NCBI RefSeq assembly: GCF_014230305.1
Contig: NZ_JACLAU010000004.1
Span: 1-64,000 of the forward strand
Source of the DNA: Novosphingobium aerophilum
Lineage (GTDB): Bacteria; Pseudomonadota; Alphaproteobacteria; Sphingomonadales; Sphingomonadaceae
DNA length: 64,000 nt
Direction: 5' to 3'
The notes under the pieces were generated by a model. It did not search any database. It saw nothing but the letters and a program-made list of their open reading frames with translations, and had not been told where the DNA came from. Position 1 is the stretch's first letter, and every line of letters starts with the position of its first letter. The translations under genes were made by a program, and so were the position numbers. This document shows positions 28,659 through 38,536 of the stretch, piece by piece.

Positions 28659-28690
28659 ATTAACCCTTATTGTGGGTTAATGATGGTTAA
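28659..28690 (+). promoter_or_regulatory. AT-rich inverted repeat with CtrA-like half-sites upstream of bpt-tamAB
   Basis: attaaccc (28659-28666) and gggttaat (28674-28681) form a perfect inverted repeat with a seven-base spacer. A further atggttaa (28683-28690) is, on the minus strand, ttaaccat, an exact match to the known alphaproteobacterial CtrA half-site. The patch stands out in GC-rich surroundings 111 bp before the bpt start and could be its promoter/operator. Confidence 0.4.
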
Positions 28691-28800
28691 AGCACTTTCC
28701 TCTCGCGGCCACTCGCCGCATAGTCGTGCCATCGAAGCGCACGAGCCTTTCGTGCGCCGCTCCCTGGTGGGGCCCGAATGGATCGAGGATCACCGGCGCA

Positions 28801-29640
28801 GTGACTGCACCTGTCCGTTTTCCCAGGTTCTTTGTCACCAGCCCGGCGCCCTGTCCGTATCTGGCTGGGCGGATGGAGCGCAAGGTGTTCACCGAGCTCA
28901 AGGGGCCGCATGCCGACGCGCTCAACGATGCGCTGAGCCGGATCGGCTTCCGCCGCAGCCAGACCGTCGCTTACCGCCCGTCCTGCGGCGATTGCAGCGC
29001 CTGCGTCTCGGTGCGGGTCTGCGCTACCGAGTTCCGCCCGTCCTCCACCCAGCGCCGTAACCTCAAGCGCAACCTCGATCTGGTGGTGACCGAGTGCAAG
29101 CCGTGGGCCACGCCCGAGCAGTTCGAACTGCTCCGCGCCTACCTTGGTACCCGCCATCCCGACGGCGGCATGGCGCAGATGGACGAGGTCGATTTCGCCG
29201 ACATGGTGGAACATACCCCGGTGACGAGTTTTGTCATGGAGTATCGGGAACCTGGAGACGGGGGCACGCCGGGTCGCCTGGTCGGGGCCTGCCTCACCGA
29301 CCGGCAGGGCGATGGCCTGTCGATGATCTACAGCTTCTACGATCCCGCTCATGAGGCGCGCGCAGGGCTTGGCAACTTCATAATTCTCGATCACATCCGC
29401 CGCGCGGCACGCATGGGTCTGCCTTATGTCTATCTCGGCTATTGGGTCGAGGGCTCGGAGCGGATGCAGTACAAGGTGCGCTACCGGCCGCTCGAACGGC
29501 TCGGGCGCGACGGTTGGGAACGCCTGAGCGATGCCGAGCAGGATCGACTTATCCAGTCCGTGGCGCGCACGCCCGACCCGGCCGACGGGCAGCCTGTCGC
29601 AGACGGTCTATCGCCGGCCGCCGATAACGATCGCCTCTAG
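28801..29640 (+). CDS. bpt: Aspartate/glutamate leucyltransferase (N-end rule)
   Basis: This 279-residue aminoacyl-tRNA-protein transferase adds leucine to N-terminal Asp or Glu, marking proteins for ClpS/ClpAP. The family segments are [27 protein letters not shown], the cysteine group [15 protein letters not shown], and the C-terminal [42 protein letters not shown]. The GTG at 28801 gives the normal (M)TAPVRF start, and GAGG lies about a dozen bases upstream. Longer frames start in other frames or lack conservation. tamA begins 17 bp later. Confidence 0.93.
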   Translation: MTAPVRFPRFFVTSPAPCPYLAGRMERKVFTELKGPHADALNDALSRIGFRRSQTVAYRPSCGDCSACVSVRVCATEFRPSSTQRRNLKRNLDLVVTECKPWATPEQFELLRAYLGTRHPDGGMAQMDEVDFADMVEHTPVTSFVMEYREPGDGGTPGRLVGACLTDRQGDGLSMIYSFYDPAHEARAGLGNFIILDHIRRAARMGLPYVYLGYWVEGSERMQYKVRYRPLERLGRDGWERLSDAEQDRLIQSVARTPDPADGQPVADGLSPAADNDRL

Positions 29641-29656
29641 CCTGACGCGCCATTTG

Positions 29657-31909
29657 ATGCCCTGGCTTGCCGCAGGGCTCGCGGCCGGTTGTGCGGCGCC
29701 GGCCCTGGCCCAGCCCGCAACGCTAGAGCCCGCAACGGTCGATCCCGCAACCGTCCAGGCTGCGCCAGTTCCGCCGGCGGTGGTCCTGCCCGCGCCCGTG
29801 CCCCCGTCCGACGCGGATCTGCACGATCTGATTCCCGATGCCGCCCTGGCCGATCCCGAGGCTTGGGCGAAAAGTGCGCCGGTTCCGCCGGGCGAGCCCA
29901 CCCTGGTCTTGCCAGCCACGCCTGCGGCCGGGCCGGTCGATCCCGCCGCCCCGCTCGCCGAATTGCCGGGGATGACCGTGCCCTGGCCCGATACCACGGC
30001 GGACAAGCCGGCGCTGGCCTCGCTGCCGCCAGATCCCGAAGTGACGGCGCTCGCCGGCCAGCCCGCCGATGGCCAGCCCCAGGTGCTGACCGCAGGGGAC
30101 GAGGTCCGCGTCTCGGACCACCTGTCGCTGGTCTTTCCCGCCCGTCTGCAGACCTTTCCGGAACGCCCCGCCTTCCTTGACCGCTTCGCCAAGCTGTCGG
30201 CCCTGGAACGCTATGACAGCCGGGATGCGACCTTCGCCCAGGTCTCGGCCCGGGCCCGGGCCGATCGTGACCTGATCGCCCAGTTGCTGCGGATCTACGG
30301 GTACTATGACGCGCTGGTGACCCAGACCGTGGGGAAGGGTGGGGCGACCGCGACCGGGCCCGGTGGCCCAGAGGCGCGGGCCGACGTGGCGGTGCGGTTC
30401 GACATCGAGCCCGGTACCCGCTTCCGCTTCGGCACGATCGATCTGGGTCAGCTCGATCAGGCCGGTCCCGATGCCGCGGCCCTGCGGCGGACCTTCGCCA
30501 TCGCCCCGGGCGATCCGCTCGACAACGATCGCGTCGTGGCCCAGCGCGGCGCGCTCGATGTCGCACTGGGGGAGGGCGGACACACCTTCGCCAAGGTGGG
30601 CGATCCTGCTCTGGTGGTCGATCACAAGCGCCTGGAAGGGGACCTCACCCTGCCGGTCGAGCCGGGCGGCATATATGCCTATGGTCCGGTGATCAGCCAG
30701 CAACCGCGCTTCCTCTCGTCCGGGCACCTGGCGGACATCGCGCGGTTCAAGCCGGGCCAGCTCTACAAGCGGTCCCAGCAAGAGGATCTGCGCCGGGCGA
30801 TCCTGGCCACAGGGCTGGTTGCCAGTGTGACGGTGACCCCGCGCGAGACCGCGCCGCCGCCCGCACCGGGGCAGCCCGGGACAGTGGCCATGGACGTGGC
30901 GATGACACCAGGGCCGCTGCGCACGATTGCCAGTTCGGTGGGTTACGAGACCGGCAACGGCTTCCGCCTGGAGGGGAGCTGGGAACACCGCAATTTCTTC
31001 CCGCCAGAGGGCATGCTGCGGCTGCGCGGTGTGGCCGGCACGCTTGAGCAACTGGCCGGCACCACGGTGCGCTGGAACAACTGGCATGGCCGCGATCAGG
31101 TGCTGACCCTGGACCTCTATGCCAACACGGTGCAGCGCGATGCCTACACCGCGCGGACCATCGCCTTTGGCGCGAGCTTCGAGAAGCTGACCACGCTCCT
31201 GTTCCAGAAGCCTTGGATCTGGGCTGCGGGGCTGGAAATCCTCGCCACGCAGGAGCGGGAAAGCGCCGTGGGTGGTCAGTCGGTGCCGCGCAACACCTTC
31301 TTCATCGCCGCCCTGCCGCTGCGCGGTGCGCTCGACTATTCGGACAACCTGCTTGACCCGACCCGGGGCTGGCGGGCCGGGTTGCGCGTCTCGCCCGAGA
31401 TTTCCAAGCAGCAGAACGGCCGAAGCGTGGAGTATGCCCGCGTCCAGTTCGATCTGTCGGCCTACAAGTCGGCCGGTTCGCGGGTGGTTCTGGCGGCCCG
31501 CGCCCGCATCGGCACGATTCCCGGCACCGATCTCGCTAACATCGCCCCGTCCCGCCGGTTCTATGCCGGCGGCGGCGGATCGGTGCGCGGCTATGGCTTC
31601 CAGGAGATCGGCCCCCGCAACAACGCAGGCGATCCATCCGGCGGGCGTTCGCTGGTCGAACTCAGCGCCGAGGCGCGCATAGCCACCGGGCTGCTGGACG
31701 GCGCGGTCGAGCTGGTGCCGTTCGTCGATGCCGGCACCGTGGCTGAATCGATCACCCCAACCCTGTCCGGGCTGCGTTACGGTGCGGGTCTGGGCCTGCG
31801 CTACAAGACCGGGTTCGGCCCGATCCGCCTCGACGTGGGCACACCGCTTAATCCGCGACCGGGCGACAGCCGGGTGACCGTCAGCGTCGCCCTGGGGCAG
31901 GCGTTCTGA
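29657..31909 (+). CDS. tamA: Translocation and assembly module subunit TamA (Omp85 family)
   Basis: About 750 residues: a signal peptide (MPWLAAGLAAGCAAPALA), then roughly 130 residues of Pro/Ala-rich spacer unusual for TamA. POTRA-like domains follow (about 200-420), then a 16-strand Omp85 barrel whose hallmark loop FYAGGGGSVRGYGFQEIGPRN is present near residue 640. The C-terminal strand ends in a phenylalanine (VSVALGQAF), the BAM recognition signal. TamA works with TamB in outer-membrane assembly. The ATG at 29657 starts the signal peptide but has no clear Shine-Dalgarno; the ATG at 29531 would overlap bpt by 110 bp. Stop and tamB start overlap by one base. Confidence 0.88.
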   Translation: MPWLAAGLAAGCAAPALAQPATLEPATVDPATVQAAPVPPAVVLPAPVPPSDADLHDLIPDAALADPEAWAKSAPVPPGEPTLVLPATPAAGPVDPAAPLAELPGMTVPWPDTTADKPALASLPPDPEVTALAGQPADGQPQVLTAGDEVRVSDHLSLVFPARLQTFPERPAFLDRFAKLSALERYDSRDATFAQVSARARADRDLIAQLLRIYGYYDALVTQTVGKGGATATGPGGPEARADVAVRFDIEPGTRFRFGTIDLGQLDQAGPDAAALRRTFAIAPGDPLDNDRVVAQRGALDVALGEGGHTFAKVGDPALVVDHKRLEGDLTLPVEPGGIYAYGPVISQQPRFLSSGHLADIARFKPGQLYKRSQQEDLRRAILATGLVASVTVTPRETAPPPAPGQPGTVAMDVAMTPGPLRTIASSVGYETGNGFRLEGSWEHRNFFPPEGMLRLRGVAGTLEQLAGTTVRWNNWHGRDQVLTLDLYANTVQRDAYTARTIAFGASFEKLTTLLFQKPWIWAAGLEILATQERESAVGGQSVPRNTFFIAALPLRGALDYSDNLLDPTRGWRAGLRVSPEISKQQNGRSVEYARVQFDLSAYKSAGSRVVLAARARIGTIPGTDLANIAPSRRFYAGGGGSVRGYGFQEIGPRNNAGDPSGGRSLVELSAEARIATGLLDGAVELVPFVDAGTVAESITPTLSGLRYGAGLGLRYKTGFGPIRLDVGTPLNPRPGDSRVTVSVALGQAF

Positions 31910-34900
31910 TGCCCGGGGCGGTAGACTTCCCCGAACCCTCGGCGCAGGAGGAAGTCCGGCAGCGGAGCCGCGGCCTGCGCGGCTGGCCACGCTGGCTGCT
32001 GGCCGGACTGCTCGCGCTGGTCGGACTGGTGGTGATCGGTCTGGTGGTGCTGGAAAGCCCGATCGGCCACCGCTTCGTGGTTGACCGGATCGCCCGTTAT
32101 GCCCCGGCGTCGGGGCTGCGGGTGGAGGTGGGGCGGATCGACGGATCGCTGATGGGCGCGGCCACGCTCCACGACGTGCGCTTCTCCGACCCGCAGGGGC
32201 CATTCCTCGATGTGCCTGTGGTCGAACTCGACTGGCGGCCGCTGCACTGGTTCACCTCGGGGCTCGACGTGCGCAAGCTGGTCCTGCGCCGCGGACTGCT
32301 GCACCGCGCCCCGCAGCTGAACCCCGGCGATCCCGATGCCCCGATCCTGCCCGATTTCGACATCCGGATCGATCGCTTCGAGCTGGACCGGCTGACCGTC
32401 GACAAGGCCCTGACCGGCGCCGCCCGGCGCATCGACCTGGTGGCACAGACCCGGATTCGCAAGGGCCGGGTCTATCTGCGGACCGATGCCGAACTGGGCG
32501 GGCGTGACCGGCTCCACGCCTTTCTCGACAGCGAACCCAAGGCCGACCGGTTCCAGGTCCGGATCGATTATCAGGCCCCGCGCGGCGGCGTGCTGGCCGC
32601 CTTGGTCGGCGCGCGCGGCAGCCTGGCGCTGCGGGTCAACGGGGCGGGAAGATATGCCGATTGGCGCGGCCGAGCGGTGCTGGAGCAGGGTACGGCGCGG
32701 GTGGCCGATCTGGCGCTGGGCAACAGGGGCGGACGATACAGCCTGGTCGGACCGGTGCATCCTGGCCCCTGGGTCAGCGGCGTGCTGGCCCGGGCGACCG
32801 GCGAAACCGTGCAGGTGCGGGCCGAGGGAACCCTGGTCGATTCGGTCCTGTCCGGACAGGCGGAAGCCGTGGCGCGCGGGCTGGATCTGGCCATCGACGG
32901 GACGGCCGACCTGGCCCGTAACGCCCTGCGTGGGGTCCATCTGGTCGCTCGCAGCCGCGATGCGGCACTGCTCGGCCCCGGCACCCGGATTGAGCAGGCG
33001 CGCTTCGCGGCCACACTCGACGGCCCCTTGCGCGAGCTTGCCGTGGATCACCGCTTCACCGCGGCACGGATCGTCTATGTTGGCTTCGCGGCGGCGAACG
33101 TGGTTCAGCAGGGTAAGATCCTGCGCAGCGCCAAGGGCTGGTCGCTGCCGGTCGACCTGACCACCGGCCGGATCGTGACCGGCAATGCCATGGTCGATCC
33201 CCGCCTGACCAGCGGCCGGGCGCGGGGAACGATCCGGCTCGGCGGGACGCGCCTGTCCTCGGGCGATCTTGTGGTCGGTGCGCCGGGCCTGGGGGCCTCG
33301 CTCACCCTGGCCGGGGACACCGCGCAGGGCGAGTACCGCCTGACCGGACCGGTCGCCGCGCGTGACGTTGTCCTCGCCAATCTGGGCCTGGCCAACGCCG
33401 ATCTCCGGCTCGACGCCCGGTTCGGGCGGCGGCCGTTGCTGGTCGACGCGGCCGTGCGCGGGCGGATGACCCAGGTCCGCAACGCGACCCTGACCACGCT
33501 GGCCGGCACCGGTATCCGCTTTGCCGGCGGGGTCCGGGTGGGCGGCGCCCAGCCCCTGCTGTTCCAGCGCTTCGCGATCGACGGCAGCAAGCTGGCGGTG
33601 GCGCTGAGCGGCCGCAACCTGCCCGGCGGCGTGACCACGCTGTCCGGCACGGGCAAGCACGTCCAGTACGGCCGGTTCACGCTGCAGGCTTCGGTCGCAA
33701 AGGATGGGCCGCATGCAGTGCTGGTTCTGGCCGACCCCCTGCCGGCGGCGGGCCTGCGCGACGTTCGGGTGGCCCTGGCGCCGATCGCGCAAGGCTTCCG
33801 GATCGAGACCGCCGGGCAATCGCGGCTTGGGCCGTTCGAGGGGCGCCTCGGGCTCCATTCGCCCCCGGGAGGCGACACCCGCATCGTGGTGGAAGAGATG
33901 AAGGTCTGGCAGACGGCCGTGACCGGTGAGCTTACGCTGGGTCAGACGGCCGCGACCGGAGCGCTCGCCCTGGCCGGAGGCGGGCTCGACGGAACGATCC
34001 GCCTCGCCCCGCGCGATGGCGGCCAGGGCTTTGACCTGGCGCTGACGGCCGAGAATGCGAGGTTCGGCGGGACCACCCCCCTGGGCATCGCCCTGGCTCG
34101 GGTCAGCGCCAGCGGCAGCCTGATCGACGGGCACTCCACGGTCAGCGGCAACCTGTTCGCCGAAGGGGTGCAGCAGGGCAGCCTGTTCATCGGGCGGATC
34201 GCCGCCAACGCCGCGCTGAAGGACGGGGTCGGCAAGGTCAACGCCTCGCTCTCCGGGCCTCGCGGCAGCCGGTTCGCGCTGCAGGTCCTGGCCGACATCA
34301 GCCCCGACCAGTACCGTCTGCTGGCTCAGGGCGACTATGCCGGGCAGCGCATCGCCATGCCGCGCCGGGCGGTATTGACCCGGGCAGGGGACGGGTGGGA
34401 GCTGGCCCCCAGCCAGATCGATTTCGCCGGGGGGCGGCTGATCGCCTCGGGCCGGTTCGATGGCGAGACCCGGCTCGATCTGGCCATGGCGGACATGCCG
34501 CTGGACCTGATCGACATCGTGACGGCCGATCTCGGGCTGGGCGGCAAGGCGTCCGGCACGGTGGCCTGGCGGGCTTCGGCGGAGGGCGTGCCGACCGCCG
34601 AGGCGCGGCTCGACGTGCGGGGATTGACCCGCTCGGGCCTGGTGCTCAGCTCGCGCCCGATCGATCTCGCCATCGTTGCCCGGCTGGCCGCCGATAGCCT
34701 CGAAACCCGCGCCGTGGTGCGCGAAGGCGGGGCGGTGCGGGGACGGTTGCAGGGGCGGATCGATCGTCTGCCCGCGGCCGGCACCCTGATCGAGCGGCTG
34801 CAGGCCGGCGCCCTGTTCGGGCAATTGCGCTATTCGGGCCCTGCTGACGCGCTGTGGCGGCTGGCCGCGCTGGAGACCTTCGATCTGAACGGTCCGATCG

Positions 34901-36099
34901 ACGTGGCGGCCGATATCACCGGGGCGCTGAAGGACCCGGTCATCAACGGTTCGCTCGCCAGCAGCGGCCTGCGCCTGCAGAGCGCCCTGACCGGAACCGA
35001 CATGCGCAATGTGTCGGCGCGCGGCACCTTCGCCGGATCGCGCCTGCAACTGGCGGCGTTCAGCGGCACGGCCCGCAACGGCGGCCAGGTCAGCGGCAGC
35101 GGCATGGTCGACCTGTCGGGCCTGGGCGTAGGACATGGCCCGGCGATCGACCTGCGGCTGGCGGCCCGCGACGCCGAGCTGATCGCACGTGACGACATGG
35201 CCGCGACGATCAGCGGGCCCTTGCGGATCGTCTCCAACGGGGTCGGCGGGACGATCGCCGGGCGGGTGACGATCGGCGCCGCGCGCTGGAATCTCGGCCG
35301 GGCCTCGGTCACGGCCGAACTGCCCAATGTCCGTACCCGCGAGATCAATCCGCGTGCCGACATGGCCCCGACCCGCGCTCCGGCAGCGCCGTGGCGCTAC
35401 CTGATCGACGCTCACGGGGATGGCCGGATCGATGTGCGTGGCCTCGGGCTCGACAGCGAATGGGGGGCCGACATCCGCCTGCGCGGAACGACGGATGCCC
35501 CCGCCATCCAGGGCCAGGCGCAACTGGTGCGGGGCGGGTACGACTTTGCCGGCAAGCGCTTCGAACTGACCAAGGGGGTGATCCGCTTCGATGGCAACAG
35601 CCCGCCCGATCCCCGCCTGGACATCGCCGCCACCGCCGAGGTGACCAACCTGACCGCCACGGTGGCGGTCCAGGGTACGGCAGGCAAGCCAGAGATCCGG
35701 TTCAGCTCGGTGCCCTCCCTGCCCGAGGAGGAGTTGCTTTCGCGCCTGCTGTTCGGCAGCTCGATCACCCAGTTGTCCACCCCTGAGGCGGTCCAGATCG
35801 GGGCGGCCCTGGCGTCGCTGCGCGGAGGCGGGGGCCTTGATCCGATCAACAAGCTGCGCACCGCGATCGGGCTGGACCGGTTGCGCATCATGGGCGCCGA
35901 CGCGACCACCGGACGCGGCACGTCGGTGGCGGTCGGCAAGAACCTGGGTCGGCGGTTCTATGCCGAGATCGTCACCGACGGACGGGGCTACAACGCCACC
36001 CAGTTGGAGTACCGGGTGACCCGCTGGCTCTCGATCCTGGCGAGCGTTTCCAGCCTGGGTCGGCAGGGGATCGATGCCCGGGTCAGCAAGGATTACTGA
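31909..36099 (+). CDS. tamB: Translocation and assembly module subunit TamB
   Basis: A 1396-residue AsmA/TamB-like protein with one N-terminal inner-membrane helix (WLLAGLLALVGLVVIGLVVL, about 28-47). A very long periplasmic beta-helical body of repeated short strands comes next, then the conserved C-terminal TamB domain (DUF490, about 1050-1396) with QLVRGGYDFAGKRFELTKGVIRFDGNSPPDPRLDI and LPEEELLSRLLFGSSITQLS. It forms a hydrophobic groove spanning the periplasm, linking to TamA, and such proteins are implicated in phospholipid transport. The ATG overlaps the tamA stop (TGATG), so the pair is coupled. Confidence 0.93.
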   Translation: MPGAVDFPEPSAQEEVRQRSRGLRGWPRWLLAGLLALVGLVVIGLVVLESPIGHRFVVDRIARYAPASGLRVEVGRIDGSLMGAATLHDVRFSDPQGPFLDVPVVELDWRPLHWFTSGLDVRKLVLRRGLLHRAPQLNPGDPDAPILPDFDIRIDRFELDRLTVDKALTGAARRIDLVAQTRIRKGRVYLRTDAELGGRDRLHAFLDSEPKADRFQVRIDYQAPRGGVLAALVGARGSLALRVNGAGRYADWRGRAVLEQGTARVADLALGNRGGRYSLVGPVHPGPWVSGVLARATGETVQVRAEGTLVDSVLSGQAEAVARGLDLAIDGTADLARNALRGVHLVARSRDAALLGPGTRIEQARFAATLDGPLRELAVDHRFTAARIVYVGFAAANVVQQGKILRSAKGWSLPVDLTTGRIVTGNAMVDPRLTSGRARGTIRLGGTRLSSGDLVVGAPGLGASLTLAGDTAQGEYRLTGPVAARDVVLANLGLANADLRLDARFGRRPLLVDAAVRGRMTQVRNATLTTLAGTGIRFAGGVRVGGAQPLLFQRFAIDGSKLAVALSGRNLPGGVTTLSGTGKHVQYGRFTLQASVAKDGPHAVLVLADPLPAAGLRDVRVALAPIAQGFRIETAGQSRLGPFEGRLGLHSPPGGDTRIVVEEMKVWQTAVTGELTLGQTAATGALALAGGGLDGTIRLAPRDGGQGFDLALTAENARFGGTTPLGIALARVSASGSLIDGHSTVSGNLFAEGVQQGSLFIGRIAANAALKDGVGKVNASLSGPRGSRFALQVLADISPDQYRLLAQGDYAGQRIAMPRRAVLTRAGDGWELAPSQIDFAGGRLIASGRFDGETRLDLAMADMPLDLIDIVTADLGLGGKASGTVAWRASAEGVPTAEARLDVRGLTRSGLVLSSRPIDLAIVARLAADSLETRAVVREGGAVRGRLQGRIDRLPAAGTLIERLQAGALFGQLRYSGPADALWRLAALETFDLNGPIDVAADITGALKDPVINGSLASSGLRLQSALTGTDMRNVSARGTFAGSRLQLAAFSGTARNGGQVSGSGMVDLSGLGVGHGPAIDLRLAARDAELIARDDMAATISGPLRIVSNGVGGTIAGRVTIGAARWNLGRASVTAELPNVRTREINPRADMAPTRAPAAPWRYLIDAHGDGRIDVRGLGLDSEWGADIRLRGTTDAPAIQGQAQLVRGGYDFAGKRFELTKGVIRFDGNSPPDPRLDIAATAEVTNLTATVAVQGTAGKPEIRFSSVPSLPEEELLSRLLFGSSITQLSTPEAVQIGAALASLRGGGGLDPINKLRTAIGLDRLRIMGADATTGRGTSVAVGKNLGRRFYAEIVTDGRGYNATQLEYRVTRWLSILASVSSLGRQGIDARVSKDY

Positions 36100-36240
36100 G
36101 ATCGTTTGAACCCACGCCTTTGTGCGGCTTTCCGGCAGGTCAGGTCTTGCCAAAGGGTCTAGGCCGGATCGGTGTTCTTCCGCTGAATTGTTGGGGCCAG
36201 ATTAACCAGATTTTCGGGTCGGGCGGTCATAGCCGATGCC

Positions 36241-38529
36241 ATGGCGTCCAGGGACAAGCTTGGTCAGATGTTCCGCGGTCTCGTGCGCGCGGAAGCCGGC
36301 ATGCGCCGGGCGATGCTGGTCATCTTCGTTGCGCTGGCCACCTTCACCGCAGCACTGGTCGGGGGTTTCTTCCACGCCACCCGCACCGCCGACGAGGCGA
36401 TCCGCGCCGGTGAACGCCAGTTGCTCGAGAACCAGATCGAGGTCACCGTTCGCGGGTTGATGGACACCCAGACGCTGCAGGTGACCTGGGACGATGCCAT
36501 GCGCAACGCCGGACAGGGCCATCGCATCGACCCGACCTGGACCGACACCTACTTCGGCACGTTCCTGACCGAGACGCTGGGGGCCAACGCGATCTACCTG
36601 ATCGACCCGCAGGGAGAGCTGCTGCGCAGTTGGGAGGGGGGCAATTCGGGCCGCCCATCTCGCTATCGGGCCCTGGTTCCGCAAGTCCGCGCGGCGCTGC
36701 GGATCGTCGACAGCGACACATCGCTCAGCGGCCGCCCGGTGACCTATCGCCAGTTGACCGATGCCCGCTGGCCGTTCGGTGCCGATGGACGTCCCTTGCG
36801 GCGGCGATACGGCGGCCTGATCGATCATCATGGCCGCCCGGCCCTGATGACGGTCATCACCGTCCTGCCCGACTCCCATTTCGAGCTGCTGCGACAACGG
36901 CCCAACCTGCTGGTGACCGTGCGCGACATCGACCCGGCTCTGCTGGCCCGCATCGGCGGGGCGACCCTGTTGACGGACTTGCGGCTGGAACGCGGCCCAC
37001 CGGCCTCGACCCGGCGCAATGCGATGGCCATGGTGGACGGAAACGACCGCGAACTGGGCTGGCTCACCTGGCAACCCCACGTGGTCGGCCCACTGCTGTT
37101 GGTGCGCACGGCGCCGCTGCTGGCCGGCTACATCCTGTTTTACTGTCTGGTCCTCGCGATTGGCGCGGTCGGGATTCGCGAAGCCATCCGCGTTTCGCGC
37201 GAACTGGCCGCCAGTGAGGCGCGGGCCCAGCATATCGCGCTGCACGATTCCCTGCTCGGCTTGCCCAACCGCACCCATGTGATGCAGCGCCTGACTGCGC
37301 TGCTCGAGGAATGCCGGGACAGTGGCGAGCAGGTGGTGCTGGCCTACTTCGACCTCGACCGGTTCAAGGCGATCAACGAAACCGTGGGCCATCATGTCGG
37401 TGACGACGTGCTGGTCCAGGTCGCCGAGCGCCTGCGCCGGACCCTGCGTCCCGGCGACGTGCTGGGGCGGCTTGCCAGCGACGAGTTCGTGCTGGTCCGC
37501 CGCGGCGCCGATGGACGGACCTGCGCCGACGAGCTGGGGGCCGAACTGATGGCCCTGTTCGCCGAACCCTTCATGGTGTTCGGGCAGACCGTGGCGATCA
37601 CCGTGTCCTGCGGCATTTCGTGGGGTCCGGAGCAGGCGGCCGATGCCAAGGCGGTGCTGCGGAACGCCGACGTGGCGCTGTTCGAAGCCAAGGCCAAGGG
37701 CCGCGCCCGCTATCGCCGCTTCACGGCCGAGCTCGACGCGACCATCCGCTGGCGGCGCGACATCGAAGGCGAGCTGCGCCGCGCGATCGCCTGCGATCAC
37801 CTTGCCATGGCCTATCAGCCAATCATCAACCTGGCCGATGGCTCGATTGCGGGGTTCGAGGCGCTGGTGCGCTGGCACCACCCGGAACGCGGGGACATCA
37901 GCCCGGGTACCTTCGTGCCGGTGGCGGAACAGTCCGGATTGATGCCCGAACTGGGCGAATGGGTGCTTCGCCGGGTCTTTGCCGACAGCCACGATTTCGG
38001 GCTGGCCGAGATCTCGATCAACCTGTCCCCGCTCCAGCTGGTCACGCGCGACTTCGTCGGCACCCTGCGACGCCTGATCGGCGAGGAATGCGTCGATCCC
38101 AGCCGCTTCAGCTTCGAGATCACCGAGGGCGTCCTGCTCGACCGGTCACAACGCGTGCTGGATCTGCTCGCCGAACTGCAGGACATGGGCTTCCGCGTCG
38201 CGTTGGACGATTTCGGGACCGGCTATTCCTCGCTCGCCTATCTGCGCACCTTCCAGTTCGACCGGATCAAGATCGACCGCAGCTTCGTGCAGGGGATCGA
38301 AAGCGACATCGACGCCCAGTCGATCCTCCGCGCGATCGTGGCGCTGGGCCGCACCTTGCGGATGAAGGTCGTGGCCGAAGGGGTCGAGACACTGCTCCAG
38401 CAGCAACTGGTCCATGCGGCGGGCTGCCAGTACGTTCAGGGCTATCTCTACTGGCGCGCCCTGACGCCGGAGCAGGTGATCGGCCTGCTCGCCACCGACA
38501 AGGTCAGGTCCTACCGCCTGGCGGTGTGA
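36241..38529 (+). CDS. CHASE4 - degenerate GGDEF - EAL membrane protein
   Basis: A 762-residue protein: TM1 (about 22-42), a periplasmic CHASE4-type sensor (about 55-285), TM2 (about 293-315), a GGDEF domain (about 325-490) and an EAL domain (about 500-755). The GGDEF motif reads A-S-D-E-F (residues 412-416), while the inhibitory I-site R-P-G-D (403-406) is kept five residues upstream. The EAL motif (540-542, GFEALVRWHHP), the DDFGTGYSS loop and EGVET are intact. It is probably a c-di-GMP phosphodiesterase whose degenerate GGDEF senses nucleotide. It starts 141 bp after tamB, likely from its own promoter, and converges on the next gene with 7 bp between. Confidence 0.9.
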   Translation: MASRDKLGQMFRGLVRAEAGMRRAMLVIFVALATFTAALVGGFFHATRTADEAIRAGERQLLENQIEVTVRGLMDTQTLQVTWDDAMRNAGQGHRIDPTWTDTYFGTFLTETLGANAIYLIDPQGELLRSWEGGNSGRPSRYRALVPQVRAALRIVDSDTSLSGRPVTYRQLTDARWPFGADGRPLRRRYGGLIDHHGRPALMTVITVLPDSHFELLRQRPNLLVTVRDIDPALLARIGGATLLTDLRLERGPPASTRRNAMAMVDGNDRELGWLTWQPHVVGPLLLVRTAPLLAGYILFYCLVLAIGAVGIREAIRVSRELAASEARAQHIALHDSLLGLPNRTHVMQRLTALLEECRDSGEQVVLAYFDLDRFKAINETVGHHVGDDVLVQVAERLRRTLRPGDVLGRLASDEFVLVRRGADGRTCADELGAELMALFAEPFMVFGQTVAITVSCGISWGPEQAADAKAVLRNADVALFEAKAKGRARYRRFTAELDATIRWRRDIEGELRRAIACDHLAMAYQPIINLADGSIAGFEALVRWHHPERGDISPGTFVPVAEQSGLMPELGEWVLRRVFADSHDFGLAEISINLSPLQLVTRDFVGTLRRLIGEECVDPSRFSFEITEGVLLDRSQRVLDLLAELQDMGFRVALDDFGTGYSSLAYLRTFQFDRIKIDRSFVQGIESDIDAQSILRAIVALGRTLRMKVVAEGVETLLQQQLVHAAGCQYVQGYLYWRALTPEQVIGLLATDKVRSYRLAV

Positions 38530-38536
38530 GCGCCGG

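Noticed and set aside
31801..36153. 1450-codon minus-strand open frame opposite tamB
   Set aside because: Antisense frames stay open in GC-rich genes with strong third-position bias. Composition is Gln/Arg/Pro/Gly-rich without motifs, whereas the plus strand codes for a clear TamB.
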